Assembly: GCF_916715725.1 (NCBI RefSeq)
Contig: NZ_CAKAPD010000009.1
Coordinates: 1 to 64,000 of the forward strand
Direction of reading: 5' to 3'
Length of the DNA stretch: 64,000 nt
Source of the DNA: an uncultured Rothia sp.
Lineage (GTDB): Bacteria > Actinomycetota > Actinomycetes > Actinomycetales > Micrococcaceae
The notes under the pieces are model-generated. The model saw only the letters and a program-made list of their open reading frames with translations. It searched no databases and was not told where the DNA came from. Position 1 is the stretch's first letter, and every line of letters starts with the position of its first letter. This document shows, in pieces, positions 17,290-25,995 of the stretch. A program made the position numbers and the translations under genes.

Positions 17290-18735
17290 CTAGCGCTTGT
17301 GTGCGGAGGGGTAGATGCTGCCGTCCATCACGCCGCGCTCCACCTGCTCCAGGCTCACGCCGCGAGTCTCCGGCAGGTTGCGGAACATCAGCAGCGCAAT
17401 AACCACGTTCACCACGGCAAAGCCGATGAAGGAGCCGGTCAGACCGACCGCACCCAGAATCACGGGGAACGCCAGCGACAGCACACCGTTCATCATCCAG
17501 CCGCTAAACGCCGAAATGCCCATACCCGCCGCACGCACACGCAGCGGGAACAGCTCACTCATAATCACCCACGTGGACACGTTCAGGCAGGTCTGCATCG
17601 CGCCCACAAAACAGACGATGAGCACCAGCAGAATCCAGGGACGCGCCGCATTATCGGCGGGCAGCAGCATGGATGCGCCCGCAATCAGCACGTGGAAAAA
17701 CGCGGTCGAACTATAGCCGGTAATGACCATGACGCGACGCGGCACACGCTCCATCAGGCGCAGCGACAGGATGGAACCGAGCACCGCAATCGTACCCGGC
17801 GCAATGTTCGCAATAAGCGCCGCGGATTCGCTGAAACCAGCTTCCTTGAGCACCTTAATGCCGTAGTACATGATCGAGTTGATGCCGGTCAGCTGCTGGC
17901 CCGCGCCAACCAGAATACCGACGAGCAGGATGCGCACGAACCAGCCGCGCACGCCCACACTTTCCTTGCCTGCCGCATTGTTCTGGGAGGTTGCCGCCTC
18001 CGCCTGCAGGGTGCGCTCAATGTCGGCAATTTCAGCCTCGGCACGCTCGGTGGAGCGGATGCGCTTCATAACCTCCAGCGCCTGCTCACGCTTGCCGACG
18101 CGCAGCAGCCAGCGCGGCGATTCGGGCACACGCAGCATGCCGACGAACAGGCCGATGGCGGGCAGGGTGCAGATGGCGAACATCCAGCGCCACACGCCGT
18201 CGTGTTCGCCCCACAGGTTGCCGATGAGGGCGTTCACGATGAACGCGGCAAGCTGACCGCCCACGACCATGAGTTCGTTGCGGCCGGAGAGGGAGCCGCG
18301 AATTTCGTAGGGTGCGAGCTCTGCGAGGAATACGGGTACCACGGCGGAGGCGCCACCGACCGCCAGGCCGAGCAGGGTTCGTCCGGTGATGAGCACGGCG
18401 ACGTTGGGTGCGAAGACGCATGCCAGGGCGCCAATGAAGAAGATGGTGGACAGCCCGATGATGGTGGTTCGGCGGCCGTACCGGTCGGAGATGCGACCGC
18501 AGGTGAGCGCGCCAATAGCCGCCGCGAAGGCGAGCGATCCGGTGACCCAGCCTTGGGCGGTGGAGTCCATGCCGAGTTCGCGGCTCATGGGTTCGAGCGC
18601 GCCGTTGATCACTCCGGTGTCGTAGCCGAAGAGCAGACCGCCGAAGGTGGCGATGAGTGCAATGATGCCGAGGTATTGGCTGTGCTTCCCGGTGCCCAGC
18701 GGGGGCAGGGTGGAGGCGGTGCTCTGTGCGCTCAT
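17290..18735 (-). CDS. MFS sugar/inositol:H+ symporter (sugar porter family)
   Basis: This 481-residue, 12-helix transporter shows the sugar porter signatures: GYDTGVINGAL in helix 1, GRISDRYGRR between helices 2 and 3, the PESPRWLL motif before the central loop, QQLTGINSIMYYG in helix 7 and the C-terminal PETRG. It resembles inositol/xylose/galactose:proton symporters such as IolT and XylE; the exact sugar cannot be assigned. AAAGGA precedes ATG 18735. The next gene upstream on the strand is an aldo/keto reductase, separated by 226 bp containing a long inverted repeat, so co-regulation rather than a tight operon is likely. Confidence 0.9.
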   Translation of the reverse strand: MSAQSTASTLPPLGTGKHSQYLGIIALIATFGGLLFGYDTGVINGALEPMSRELGMDSTAQGWVTGSLAFAAAIGALTCGRISDRYGRRTTIIGLSTIFFIGALACVFAPNVAVLITGRTLLGLAVGGASAVVPVFLAELAPYEIRGSLSGRNELMVVGGQLAAFIVNALIGNLWGEHDGVWRWMFAICTLPAIGLFVGMLRVPESPRWLLRVGKREQALEVMKRIRSTERAEAEIADIERTLQAEAATSQNNAAGKESVGVRGWFVRILLVGILVGAGQQLTGINSIMYYGIKVLKEAGFSESAALIANIAPGTIAVLGSILSLRLMERVPRRVMVITGYSSTAFFHVLIAGASMLLPADNAARPWILLVLIVCFVGAMQTCLNVSTWVIMSELFPLRVRAAGMGISAFSGWMMNGVLSLAFPVILGAVGLTGSFIGFAVVNVVIALLMFRNLPETRGVSLEQVERGVMDGSIYPSAHKR

Positions 18736-18810
18736 GGTGTCCTTTGATGTGCCGGTGGCGGGTGGTCCTGCCGGGGCTGCTTCCAGGCGGCAGGGGTGGG
18801 TACATAGGTA

Positions 18811-18844
18811 AGGTGAGGTGCGTCAGGTTAGACACACCTCACCT
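18811..18844. promoter_or_regulatory. Inverted repeat upstream of the sugar transporter
   Basis: AGGTGAGGTG (18811-18820) and CACCTCACCT (18835-18844) are perfect 10-bp arms around a 14-nt centre, about 75-110 bp upstream of the transporter start. No T tract follows on either strand, so an operator or mRNA structure is likelier than a terminator. Confidence 0.45.
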
Positions 18845-18961
18845 AATCCTAGCGAAAACGTTCGGCGGGTGATATTTATTTCTCACCACGGACATTTTTC
18901 AGCGTATATTACGGCCAACATATGCGACCGCCTGAGTGCCCCTTTGAGAGGGAGCCGGAGT

Positions 18962-19963
18962 TTAGAAAAGCGCGATCTTCTCGGGTGCCGGGAAGATGGC
19001 GTCCAGGGCGGCAAGGTCCTCAGCGTCGAAGCGCAGGCATGCCGCCTGTGCGTTGGCGCGCACCTGCTCGGCGCTGGTTGCACCGGCAATGACGGAGGTG
19101 ACCGGCGACTGCTGTGCGAGCCAGGAGAACGCCGCCTGCACCTCGGTGATGCCGCGTTCGGTGCAGAAGGCGTGGAAGGCTTCGAGCTGGTCCCAGTTGG
19201 CGGCGTCGAGCACGTTCTTCTTGGAGTGGGACAGGCGCGAACCGGCGGGAATGGTGTCGCGGCGGTACTTGCCGGTCAGCAGGCCGTTAGCGAGCGGGAA
19301 GTACGGCAGCACACCCATGCCGAAGTGCCGTGCGGCGGGCAGGATTTCGAGTTCTGCGCGGCGGTCGAGCAGGTTGTAGTGGTTTTCTGCGGCGATGAAC
19401 CGTTCGGTGCCGAGTTCGTGGGCGCAGTGTTCGGCGTGGGCGAGCTGCCAGCCGGAGAAGTTGGAGTGGCCCAGGTAGCGGACTTTGCCGTCGCGTACGA
19501 GCTGGTCGAGGGCGCTAAGGGTCTCTTCGATGGGGGTGTTCGGGTCGGGGCTGTGGTAGAAGTACAGGTCGATGTAGTCGGTGCCGAGGCGGCGGAGGGA
19601 CCCTTCGACGGCGCGCATGATGTAGCGGCGGGATCCGCGGGCGTTGCGGTCGTTGCCGTTGAGGTCGCCGACGGGCAGACCGAATTTGGTGACGATGGTC
19701 AGTTCGTCGCGGTCGAGGCCGAGCTGGGTGAGGGCGGTGCCGAACATGGTTTCGGAGAGGCCGGGTTCGGCGCCGTAGAGGTCGGCGATGTCGAAGAAGC
19801 TGATGCCGGCGTCGACTGCGGCGGCGATGACTTCGTTGGTGCCTTCTTGGGTGCGGGTGGGGGTGCCGGGGCGGCCGAGGTTGTTGCAGCCGATGCCGAC
19901 GCTGGGTACGACGAGGCCGGAGTTGCCGAGCCTGCGGTAGACGGGAGATTCAATACGTTCCAT
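18962..19963 (-). CDS. Aldo/keto reductase
   Basis: The 333-residue NADPH-dependent oxidoreductase has the AKR (beta/alpha)8 barrel and is closest to the YghZ/Kv-beta-type branch. The catalytic tetrad is visible as D and Y in FFDIADLYGAEPGLSE, K in TIVTKFG and H in LYFYHSPDPNTP. The C-terminal ASVIAGATSAEQVRANAQA segment binds the cofactor phosphate. It reduces aldehydes or ketones; the physiological substrate is unknown. No Shine-Dalgarno sequence precedes ATG 19963; a TACAGT hexamer close by would fit a leaderless transcript, common in actinobacteria. Confidence 0.9.
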   Translation of the reverse strand: MERIESPVYRRLGNSGLVVPSVGIGCNNLGRPGTPTRTQEGTNEVIAAAVDAGISFFDIADLYGAEPGLSETMFGTALTQLGLDRDELTIVTKFGLPVGDLNGNDRNARGSRRYIMRAVEGSLRRLGTDYIDLYFYHSPDPNTPIEETLSALDQLVRDGKVRYLGHSNFSGWQLAHAEHCAHELGTERFIAAENHYNLLDRRAELEILPAARHFGMGVLPYFPLANGLLTGKYRRDTIPAGSRLSHSKKNVLDAANWDQLEAFHAFCTERGITEVQAAFSWLAQQSPVTSVIAGATSAEQVRANAQAACLRFDAEDLAALDAIFPAPEKIALF

Positions 19964-20139
19964 ACATTAACTGTACTTCTGGGAGGCGGTGACGGCGGTG
20001 AAGTGGGCTTCATCTAGGCGGTTGTCATAGTCGGTCATATTAAGTTCATATTTCGCCCCAATGTCATGTCCAGAAATATTAGGGCATCAACCGCCGTGCC
20101 CCTTGCACGCCCTCGGAGGCGGTGGGTAAAGTGAAAGCG

Positions 20140-20258
20140 TTATCTATCAAGAGCGACCGAGAGATCTGGCTCGTCGACGTCGCAGCAACCTCGCCAGTAT
20201 CCCCCACCGTCACGGTGCAGGGTACGGACAAGGTGCTCCCGCCAGAACCGATAGAGAA
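20140..20258 (+). ncRNA. SAM riboswitch (S-box type) upstream of metF
   Basis: The segment has the S-box plan: a closing stem CTATC (20144-20148) with GATAG (20250-20254), then the conserved AAGAGCGACCGAGAGA-TCTGG kink-turn region, and the GCAGCAACC element of the SAM-binding core. This closely follows the SAM-I consensus; SAM-IV, common in actinobacteria, shares the same core, so the subclass is uncertain. It precedes metF by about 115 nt and should reduce metF expression (perhaps metE too) when S-adenosylmethionine is plentiful. Confidence 0.85.
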
Positions 20259-20373
20259 GAATACCCTTCGGCACCCCTTGATGAGTCGTACTCGCAAACC
20301 GGTACAGCACATCTTGCAGAAGAATTCGCGCACCTCACGGTGCGTATCTATCGGGTGAACACGAAGGATGGTT

Positions 20374-21279
20374 ATGACGACAGTTCACCCGGCTCTTTCT
20401 TTTGAGCTATTCCCTCCGCGCTCACAGGCGAGCTGTGAGTCGCTGCTCCGCACCATTGCGGAGCTTGAGGGCACCAACCCCGACTACGTGTCGGTCACCT
20501 ACGCCGGTGACGCTAAGCGCCGCCAGAAGACCCTGGCGCTGCTCGACCACCTGGTACATGAAACCTCCCTCACCCCGCTGGCTCACCTGATTTGTGCAGG
20601 CCACTCGGTGCACGAGCTGGAGCGCGCAGTCCGCCTAATTCTGGGTCTGGGAGTGCGCGGATTCCTGGCTCTTCGCGGTGATATTCAGGAAGGTCAGGTT
20701 TCTGAACTTCCTTTCGCCCGCTACCTGGTGGAGCTGATTCGCCGCGTGGAGCGTGAAGATTTCGCTCACCTGGCTGCTGGCAAGGTGTCGATCGGTGTGG
20801 CGGCGTACCCGCAGAAGCACCCCGAGTCGGCATCCCTGCTGCAGGATATTGAGATTCTGCTGTCCAAGCAGCGTGCCGGCGCGGATTTCGCGATTACTCA
20901 GGTGTTCTTTGAGGATGAGCGCTACAGCGCCCTGGTCGATTCGGCGCACCTGGCAGGTGTGGATATTCCGATTATTCCGGGCATCATGCCGGTAACCTCG
21001 CTGAAGCGGTTGCAGAATCTCTGCCAGATGGCGGGCATGGAAGTCCCGACGGACCTCGCCTACGCCCTAGAGACGGCGACCAGCAACGCAGAGTTGCACC
21101 GCATCGGTGTTGAGTACGCGTTGAACCAGTGCCGCACCGTGATGGACGCGGGCGCGCCGGGTCTGCACTTCTTCACCTTCAACGAGCATGCGGCGGTTCT
21201 GGACGTTCTGGATCAGCTGGATTTGCCGCGGTACAGTAACCGTTTCTCTCAGTCGCTGAGCGAACTGGAATACGTCTAA
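20374..21279 (+). CDS. metF: Methylenetetrahydrofolate reductase
   Basis: This FAD enzyme reduces 5,10-methylene-THF to 5-methyl-THF, the methyl donor for MetE. The 301 residues match the family length. Landmarks are SFELFPPR at the N-terminus, DYVSVTYAGD, AHLICAGHS, the LALRGD loop, ADFAITQVFFE and IIPGIMPVTS. ATG 20374 is preferred over ATG 20368 because GAAGGA lies five bases ahead of it, overlapping the earlier codon. A SAM riboswitch lies upstream and metE downstream, so this is a methionine biosynthesis cluster under SAM control. Confidence 0.95.
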   Translation: MTTVHPALSFELFPPRSQASCESLLRTIAELEGTNPDYVSVTYAGDAKRRQKTLALLDHLVHETSLTPLAHLICAGHSVHELERAVRLILGLGVRGFLALRGDIQEGQVSELPFARYLVELIRRVEREDFAHLAAGKVSIGVAAYPQKHPESASLLQDIEILLSKQRAGADFAITQVFFEDERYSALVDSAHLAGVDIPIIPGIMPVTSLKRLQNLCQMAGMEVPTDLAYALETATSNAELHRIGVEYALNQCRTVMDAGAPGLHFFTFNEHAAVLDVLDQLDLPRYSNRFSQSLSELEYV

Positions 21280-21348
21280 ACACCCCCCACCTCAACCCAT
21301 AACGCTCCTTGTCGGATGCGTTTCCACTTTCTCCCCCACAAATATTCC

Positions 21349-21413
21349 GGGAGTTGTTGAGTCCTCCGTTTCACCACCCACAGTCGGGTGGTAAAACGCC
21401 GGAACCGACTCCC
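21349..21413 (+). other. Nested hairpin in the metF-metE gap
   Basis: The outer arms GGGAGT (21349-21354) and ACTCCC (21408-21413) enclose an inner stem CCACCC/GGGTGG (21374-21379 with 21386-21391). It lies 30 nt upstream of the metE start and could be a processing, translational or attenuation element. No T tract follows. Confidence 0.4.
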
Positions 21414-21443
21414 ACATCTATCTCCAGTAAAGGAATAACTATT

Positions 21444-23771
21444 ATGTCGAACACCGCATTCCCCGCCGCAACCATTGTTGGCTACCCCCGCGTGGGCCGC
21501 TTCCGCGAGCTGAAGAAGGCTCAGGAGGCTTTCTGGAAGGGCAAGGCAACCCTGCAGGAGCTGCAGGACACCGCCGCTGACGTGCAGCGCACCTACTTCG
21601 AGCGCGTGACCGCCGCCGGTCTGAAGGCTGACAACTACTCGATTCCGGCAACCTTCTCCTACTACGATCAGGTGCTTGATGTGGTTCGCCTGTTCACCCT
21701 GGTTCCCGAGCGTCTGGCTGAGGCTAAGGATGCACGCGGTCTGCTGGATCTGCCCGGCTACTTCGCACTGGCGCGCGGTACCGAGACCCTGCCTCCTCTG
21801 GAGATGACTAAGTGGTTCGACACCAACTACCACTACCTGGTGCCCGAGATTGGTGCCGGTACCGAGATTAAGCTGAACCTTGAGGCTATTGACGAGCAGC
21901 TTGAGGTCGCAAAGCAGGCTGGCGTGAAGGTTCGCCCGCAGATTGTTGGCCCGCTGACCCTGCTGCTGGGCGCTAAGGCTGAGCAGGGTTCCGCTGAGGA
22001 CTTCTCCCCCGTTGACCGTCTGGATGAGTTCGTTGCCGCGTACGCTCAGGTGCTGGAGCAGCTGGCTGAGCGCGGTGTTGAGTGGGTTCAGCTGGACGAG
22101 CCGGGCCTGACCGTGGACCGTGCCGACAACGCAAAGGTTGCACAGCTTGCCGAGCGCACCTACCGCGCCCTGGCTGCCGGCGAGAAGCGCCCGCAGATTC
22201 TGGTGACCAGCCCCTACGGTTCCCTGCGTGAGAACCTGCCGGCGCTACTGGGTACCGGCATTGAGGCTCTGCATCTTGACCTGGTGCACGGCGTGTACTC
22301 GAAGGCTGAGCTGGAGTCTGTTTCTGCCGCGGGTGTGCACCTGGTTGCCGGTGTTGTGAACGGCCGCAACGTGTGGCGTGCTGATGTTCGCGCCGCCCTG
22401 AAGACCCTGGAGGCGCTGCCCGGCGCATCCGAGGGTGCCGTGTCTGTGGCTTCCTCAACTTCCCTGCAGCACGTGCCGCACGACCTGGCTCTGGAAGACC
22501 CCGCCGAGGTTCCCGTGGACGGCCTGGCGTTCGCTGACCAGAAGGTCGCTGAGATTGCTCTGCTGGCTCGCGGCCTGGCTGAGGGTGAGGCGGCTGTTGA
22601 GCCGGAGCTGAAGGCTGCCGATGAGGCGCTGGCTCGCTTCGCCGCTGACCCGCGCAAGCACAACGACGAGATTCGTGCCCGCGCCGCAGCTGTGACTCCC
22701 GAGGACTTTGACCGCCCGACTATTGACGTTCGCCGCGAGGCTCAGGCTGACCTGAACCTGCCGAAGCTGCCGACCACCACCATTGGTTCTTTCCCGCAGA
22801 CCGCTGAGATTCGCCGCCGCCGTGCGGAGGCTCGTGCGGGCAAGATTTCCGCTGAGGAGCTGAACGGCTTCCTGCGTGACGAGATCGCCTCGGTCATCGC
22901 ACTGCAGGAGGAGCTGGGCCTGGACGTTCTGGTTCACGGTGAGGCTGAGCGTAACGACATGGTTCAGTACTTCGCTGAGAACTTCGACGGTTTCGCAACC
23001 ACCCGCCACGGCTGGGTTCAGTCCTACGGTTCGCGTTGCACCCGTCCCTCGATCCTGTTCGGTGACGTGAAGCGTCACGGTGAGGGCCTGCGCGGTGAGG
23101 CATTCACCGTTCCGTGGAGCTCCCACGCACAGTCGCTGAGCGACAAGCCGGTCAAGGGCATGCTCACCGGCCCGGTGACGATTCTGGCGTGGTCCTTCGT
23201 GCGTGACGACCAGCCGCGTCGCGAGACCGCTAACCAGGTGGCTCTGGCTCTTGCCGACGAGATTGCCGACCTGGAGCAGGCGGGCATCCGCATCATTCAG
23301 GTGGACGAGCCGGCTCTGCGCGAGCTGCTGCCCCTGCGCCGCGATGAGCAGCCGCAGTACCTGGACTGGTCGGTGAATTCCTTCCGCCTGGCAACCAGCG
23401 CGGTGGAGGATTCCACTCAGATTCACACCCACCTGTGCTACTCGGAGTTCAACGAGATTATCGACTCGATTAACGCTCTGAACGCTGATGTGACCAGCAT
23501 TGAGGCGGCTCGTTCGCACATGGAGCTGCTGGCTGATATTCCGGAGAGCTTCGTTTCCGGTCTGGGCCCGGGCGTGTGGGACATCCACTCCCCGCGTGTT
23601 CCTTCTCAGGAGGAGATTGAGTCCCTGCTGAAGGCTGCAATTGGCTACGGCACCATTGCTGACCTGTGGGTGAACCCGGACTGTGGTCTGAAGACTCGTG
23701 ATTACGAGGAGACCAAGCAGTCTCTGCGTCACCTGGTGGATGCCACCAAGGCGATCCGCGCGTCCCTCTAG
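21444..23771 (+). CDS. metE: Cobalamin-independent methionine synthase
   Basis: The enzyme transfers the methyl group of 5-methyl-THF-polyglutamate to homocysteine, forming methionine without B12. It is 775 residues, the full length of the duplicated two-barrel protein. GYPRVGRFRELKKA begins the N-terminal barrel; the catalytic barrel begins near LPTTTIGSFPQTAEIR and carries the zinc ligands in HTHLCYSEFN (H and C), the glutamate in QVDEPALRE-type loops, and the cysteine in NPDCGLKTR. ATG 21444 is chosen for AAAGGA upstream and the conserved start; a longer frame to 21309 has no support. It follows metF in a likely SAM-regulated operon. Confidence 0.96.
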   Translation: MSNTAFPAATIVGYPRVGRFRELKKAQEAFWKGKATLQELQDTAADVQRTYFERVTAAGLKADNYSIPATFSYYDQVLDVVRLFTLVPERLAEAKDARGLLDLPGYFALARGTETLPPLEMTKWFDTNYHYLVPEIGAGTEIKLNLEAIDEQLEVAKQAGVKVRPQIVGPLTLLLGAKAEQGSAEDFSPVDRLDEFVAAYAQVLEQLAERGVEWVQLDEPGLTVDRADNAKVAQLAERTYRALAAGEKRPQILVTSPYGSLRENLPALLGTGIEALHLDLVHGVYSKAELESVSAAGVHLVAGVVNGRNVWRADVRAALKTLEALPGASEGAVSVASSTSLQHVPHDLALEDPAEVPVDGLAFADQKVAEIALLARGLAEGEAAVEPELKAADEALARFAADPRKHNDEIRARAAAVTPEDFDRPTIDVRREAQADLNLPKLPTTTIGSFPQTAEIRRRRAEARAGKISAEELNGFLRDEIASVIALQEELGLDVLVHGEAERNDMVQYFAENFDGFATTRHGWVQSYGSRCTRPSILFGDVKRHGEGLRGEAFTVPWSSHAQSLSDKPVKGMLTGPVTILAWSFVRDDQPRRETANQVALALADEIADLEQAGIRIIQVDEPALRELLPLRRDEQPQYLDWSVNSFRLATSAVEDSTQIHTHLCYSEFNEIIDSINALNADVTSIEAARSHMELLADIPESFVSGLGPGVWDIHSPRVPSQEEIESLLKAAIGYGTIADLWVNPDCGLKTRDYEETKQSLRHLVDATKAIRASL

Positions 23772-23913
23772 GAGGCGCCTATTGGTTCCGCTGCCTGCTG
23801 CGGGTTGACCGGATGATGGTTTGCTCGCGGTAACTTGCGGCAGGTGGCGGTTGTTCGGCTTCGTGCCGGTATGCGTACCGACTGTATGCCGAGCTTTTGG
23901 GGATAGATAACGG

Positions 23914-23952
23914 GCCCGCCCGCACGGTGCAGAAGAATCCGTGCGGGCGGGC
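23914..23952. terminator. Terminator after metE
   Basis: A perfect 14-bp GC-rich stem (23914-23927 with 23939-23952) with an 11-nt loop is followed by TTCCCTGT. Confidence 0.75.
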
Positions 23953-24161
23953 TTCCCTGTACAGTTTTGGGTTGAGCAGGTGGGTGCCTGCAGGGTGTTT
24001 GTGGGGCACCGATTTGGTGGCGTTCAAGTGGTTCTCTTTTTGAACTTAGGGTATAAATAACTCTAAATTTAGTTGTGGTCTGACCAAAACATGCATTTGC
24101 TCAACAAGGAAAGTATTTATATTCATTGCGCTATGCGGGGCAATGTTGCCCAGTAGATAGA

Positions 24162-24183
24162 TGTGCATCACATGAATTGCACA
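24162..24183. promoter_or_regulatory. Palindrome TGTGCA-N10-TGCACA upstream of glpT
   Basis: Perfect 6-bp arms (24162-24167 and 24178-24183) around a 10-nt centre lie about 130 bp upstream of glpT. The shape resembles Crp/GlxR-type operators (TGTGA-N6-TCACA), but the centre spacing differs, so the regulator is unknown. Confidence 0.4.
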
Positions 24184-24240
24184 CTTCCCTGCATTTCCGG
24201 GATAAAACAAGCATTTATAGAATAATCACTCTAAATATTC

Positions 24241-24256
24241 GTTCACCCTCGTGAAC
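24241..24256. promoter_or_regulatory. Palindrome GTTCAC-CCTC-GTGAAC upstream of glpT
   Basis: A perfect inverted repeat of 6-bp arms with a 4-nt centre lies 57 bp ahead of the glpT start, where an operator overlapping the promoter would be expected. Confidence 0.45.
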
Positions 24257-24312
24257 AATCCAATGAAAATATGCCCAGTAGATTAGCATTTTTATAAGAC
24301 CCCACTTATAGA

Positions 24313-25767
24313 ATGCCAAACATGACTACTACCACTTCATCAAAGAAGAAGAAGGGTTCTGTACCCCGCTGGCTCGCCATTCCGGCACCCAAGCCTCAGC
24401 TCAGCGAAGCTGAAGTTTCTGCAAAGTACCCGCGCATGCGCCTACAGGTCTTCATGGGTATTTTCATCGGTTACGCGACCTTCTACCTGATTCGTAACAA
24501 CGTCCCGCTGGTCACCCCGATTCTGACCAAGGAACTGGGCTTCAGCAACGCGGCTATTGGCGCGCTGTCTACGGCGCTGCTGCTGGCTTACGGCTTCAGC
24601 AAGTTCTTCACCGCAATGATTTCTGACCGCTCCAATGCGCGTCTCTTCTTGCCGATTGGTCTGGTGCTTTCGGGTGTTGCAAACATCCTGCTGGCAATGA
24701 CCGGTTACATGGGTGAAGGCGCGGGTGCGACGGGCTACGCTGCCGCTATCGCCTCCATCATGGCGACCATTATGGTTTTCAACGGTATCTTCCAGGGCAT
24801 GGGTTGGCCGCCCTCCGGTCGTGTGCTCGTGAACTGGTTCTCCACCAGCGAGCGCGGCACGAAGGTTTCCTGGTGGAACACCGCCCACAACGTTGGTGGT
24901 GCGCTGTCCGGTCTGCTGGTTGCGTGGGGCTTCTCCATGTTCGGCAAGACCTGGGAAGTTGCTTTCTGGTTCCCCGCTGTTATCAGCTTCGTGCTCGCAT
25001 TTGTGGCGTGGCTGCTGATTCGTGATAACCCCGAGGCGGAGGGCCTGCCCACCGTTGACGTGTACCGCAACGACCCGCACAAGGTTGAGTCCACCGCTGA
25101 GGATCGTGCGGAGTCCACCTGGACTACCATCCGTAAGCACGTGCTGACCAACTCGACCATGGTGTACCTGGCTCTGGCGAACGTGTTCGTGTACACCCTG
25201 CGTTACGGTGTGCTGGTGTGGGCGCCGAAGTACCTGCACGATGTGCGCCACGCTTCCCTTGAGGGTGGTATTGCGGGCTTCTCGATTCTGGAGCTTGCCG
25301 GTATTGGTGGCACCGTCCTGTGCGGTTACGTTTCTGACCGCATGTTCAAGGGTCGCCGCTCCCCCGCGGGTATCCTGTTCCTGCTTGCGACCGTTGGCGC
25401 GATCCTGCTGTACTGGCTGCCTTCTTCGGATGCACCCCTGTGGATTGCGTACGTTGCATTGGCTCTGATTGGTGGCCTGATTTACGGCCCGGTCATGCTG
25501 ATTGGTCTGCAGGCTATTGACCTGTCCCCCTCGCACGTTGCGGGTACCGCTGCGGGCTTCACCGGCCTGTTCGGTTACGCACTGGGTGCAACCCTGGCGT
25601 CTGCCGGTATCGGCATCATTGTTGACCACTGGGGTTGGGGCACCGCGTTCGTCTTTATGATTGTGTGCTCGGGTCTGGCTGTGCTGTTCCTGTGGCTGGT
25701 CAATGGTGCTGAGAAGCGCATGATGGCTGAGCGTGCACAGAAGCTGGCTGCGAAGGCTCAGGCTTAA
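24313..25767 (+). CDS. glpT: Glycerol-3-phosphate:phosphate antiporter
   Basis: This 484-residue MFS transporter of the organophosphate:Pi antiporter family exchanges external glycerol-3-phosphate for internal phosphate. It aligns by eye with Escherichia coli GlpT throughout: FLIRNN-type motif supplying the first substrate arginine, DRSNARLFLPIGL, FQGMGWPPSGR, the WNTAHNVGGALS histidine motif, FVYTLRYGVLVW with the second arginine, and YGPVMLIGLQA...GTAAGFTGLFGY. ATG 24313 has no Shine-Dalgarno sequence and a TATAAG hexamer lies about 20 bp upstream, so the transcript may be nearly leaderless. Two palindromes upstream suggest carbon or phosphate control. Confidence 0.92.
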   Translation: MPNMTTTTSSKKKKGSVPRWLAIPAPKPQLSEAEVSAKYPRMRLQVFMGIFIGYATFYLIRNNVPLVTPILTKELGFSNAAIGALSTALLLAYGFSKFFTAMISDRSNARLFLPIGLVLSGVANILLAMTGYMGEGAGATGYAAAIASIMATIMVFNGIFQGMGWPPSGRVLVNWFSTSERGTKVSWWNTAHNVGGALSGLLVAWGFSMFGKTWEVAFWFPAVISFVLAFVAWLLIRDNPEAEGLPTVDVYRNDPHKVESTAEDRAESTWTTIRKHVLTNSTMVYLALANVFVYTLRYGVLVWAPKYLHDVRHASLEGGIAGFSILELAGIGGTVLCGYVSDRMFKGRRSPAGILFLLATVGAILLYWLPSSDAPLWIAYVALALIGGLIYGPVMLIGLQAIDLSPSHVAGTAAGFTGLFGYALGATLASAGIGIIVDHWGWGTAFVFMIVCSGLAVLFLWLVNGAEKRMMAERAQKLAAKAQA

Positions 25768-25820
25768 GCGAATAGTGCTTCTTCTTTCCTGAACTAGCGA
25801 TGGTTCAGAGGGTAGATGTT

Positions 25821-25860
25821 AACCCGCCTGTACGGTTGTGTGACCGTGCGGGCGGGTTTT
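25821..25860 (+). terminator. Terminator after glpT
   Basis: A 16-bp stem with two mismatched or wobble positions (25821-25836 with 25843-25858) runs into TTTT. Confidence 0.8.
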
Positions 25861-25995
25861 CTGCATACTGGGAGGGAATCCCTGCCTTTTCTGCCGCCTA
25901 AAACGCCTCTGAGAAGCACCTGTACCGGTGAGCCAGCATCTGGCGGCACGCCGGGCATCCTGTGGCTTGCGGGCGTAAGAACATAGAATGGAACC

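Larger units (their letters stand above)
23772..24312. other. Intergenic region between metE and glpT
   Basis: The first half holds the metE terminator. The second half (from about 24040) is strikingly A+T-rich for this genome and holds two palindromes and a repeated TGCCCAGTAGAT motif (24147-24158 and 24272-24283). A minus-strand frame at 23779-24027 has no start signal or recognisable domain and is not called. Confidence 0.5.

Noticed and set aside
18811..18844. DtxR/IdeR iron box in the inverted repeat before the sugar transporter
   Set aside because: The arms (AGGTGAGGTG) do not fit TTAGGTTAGGCTAACCTAA, and the spacing is far too wide.
21309..21443. N-terminal extension of MetE to 21309
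   Set aside because: The extra 45 codons cross the hairpin region and lack a ribosome site, while AAAGGA precedes the conserved start at 21444.
23779..24027. An 82-codon minus-strand frame after metE
   Set aside because: It contains the metE terminator hairpin and has no start signal.
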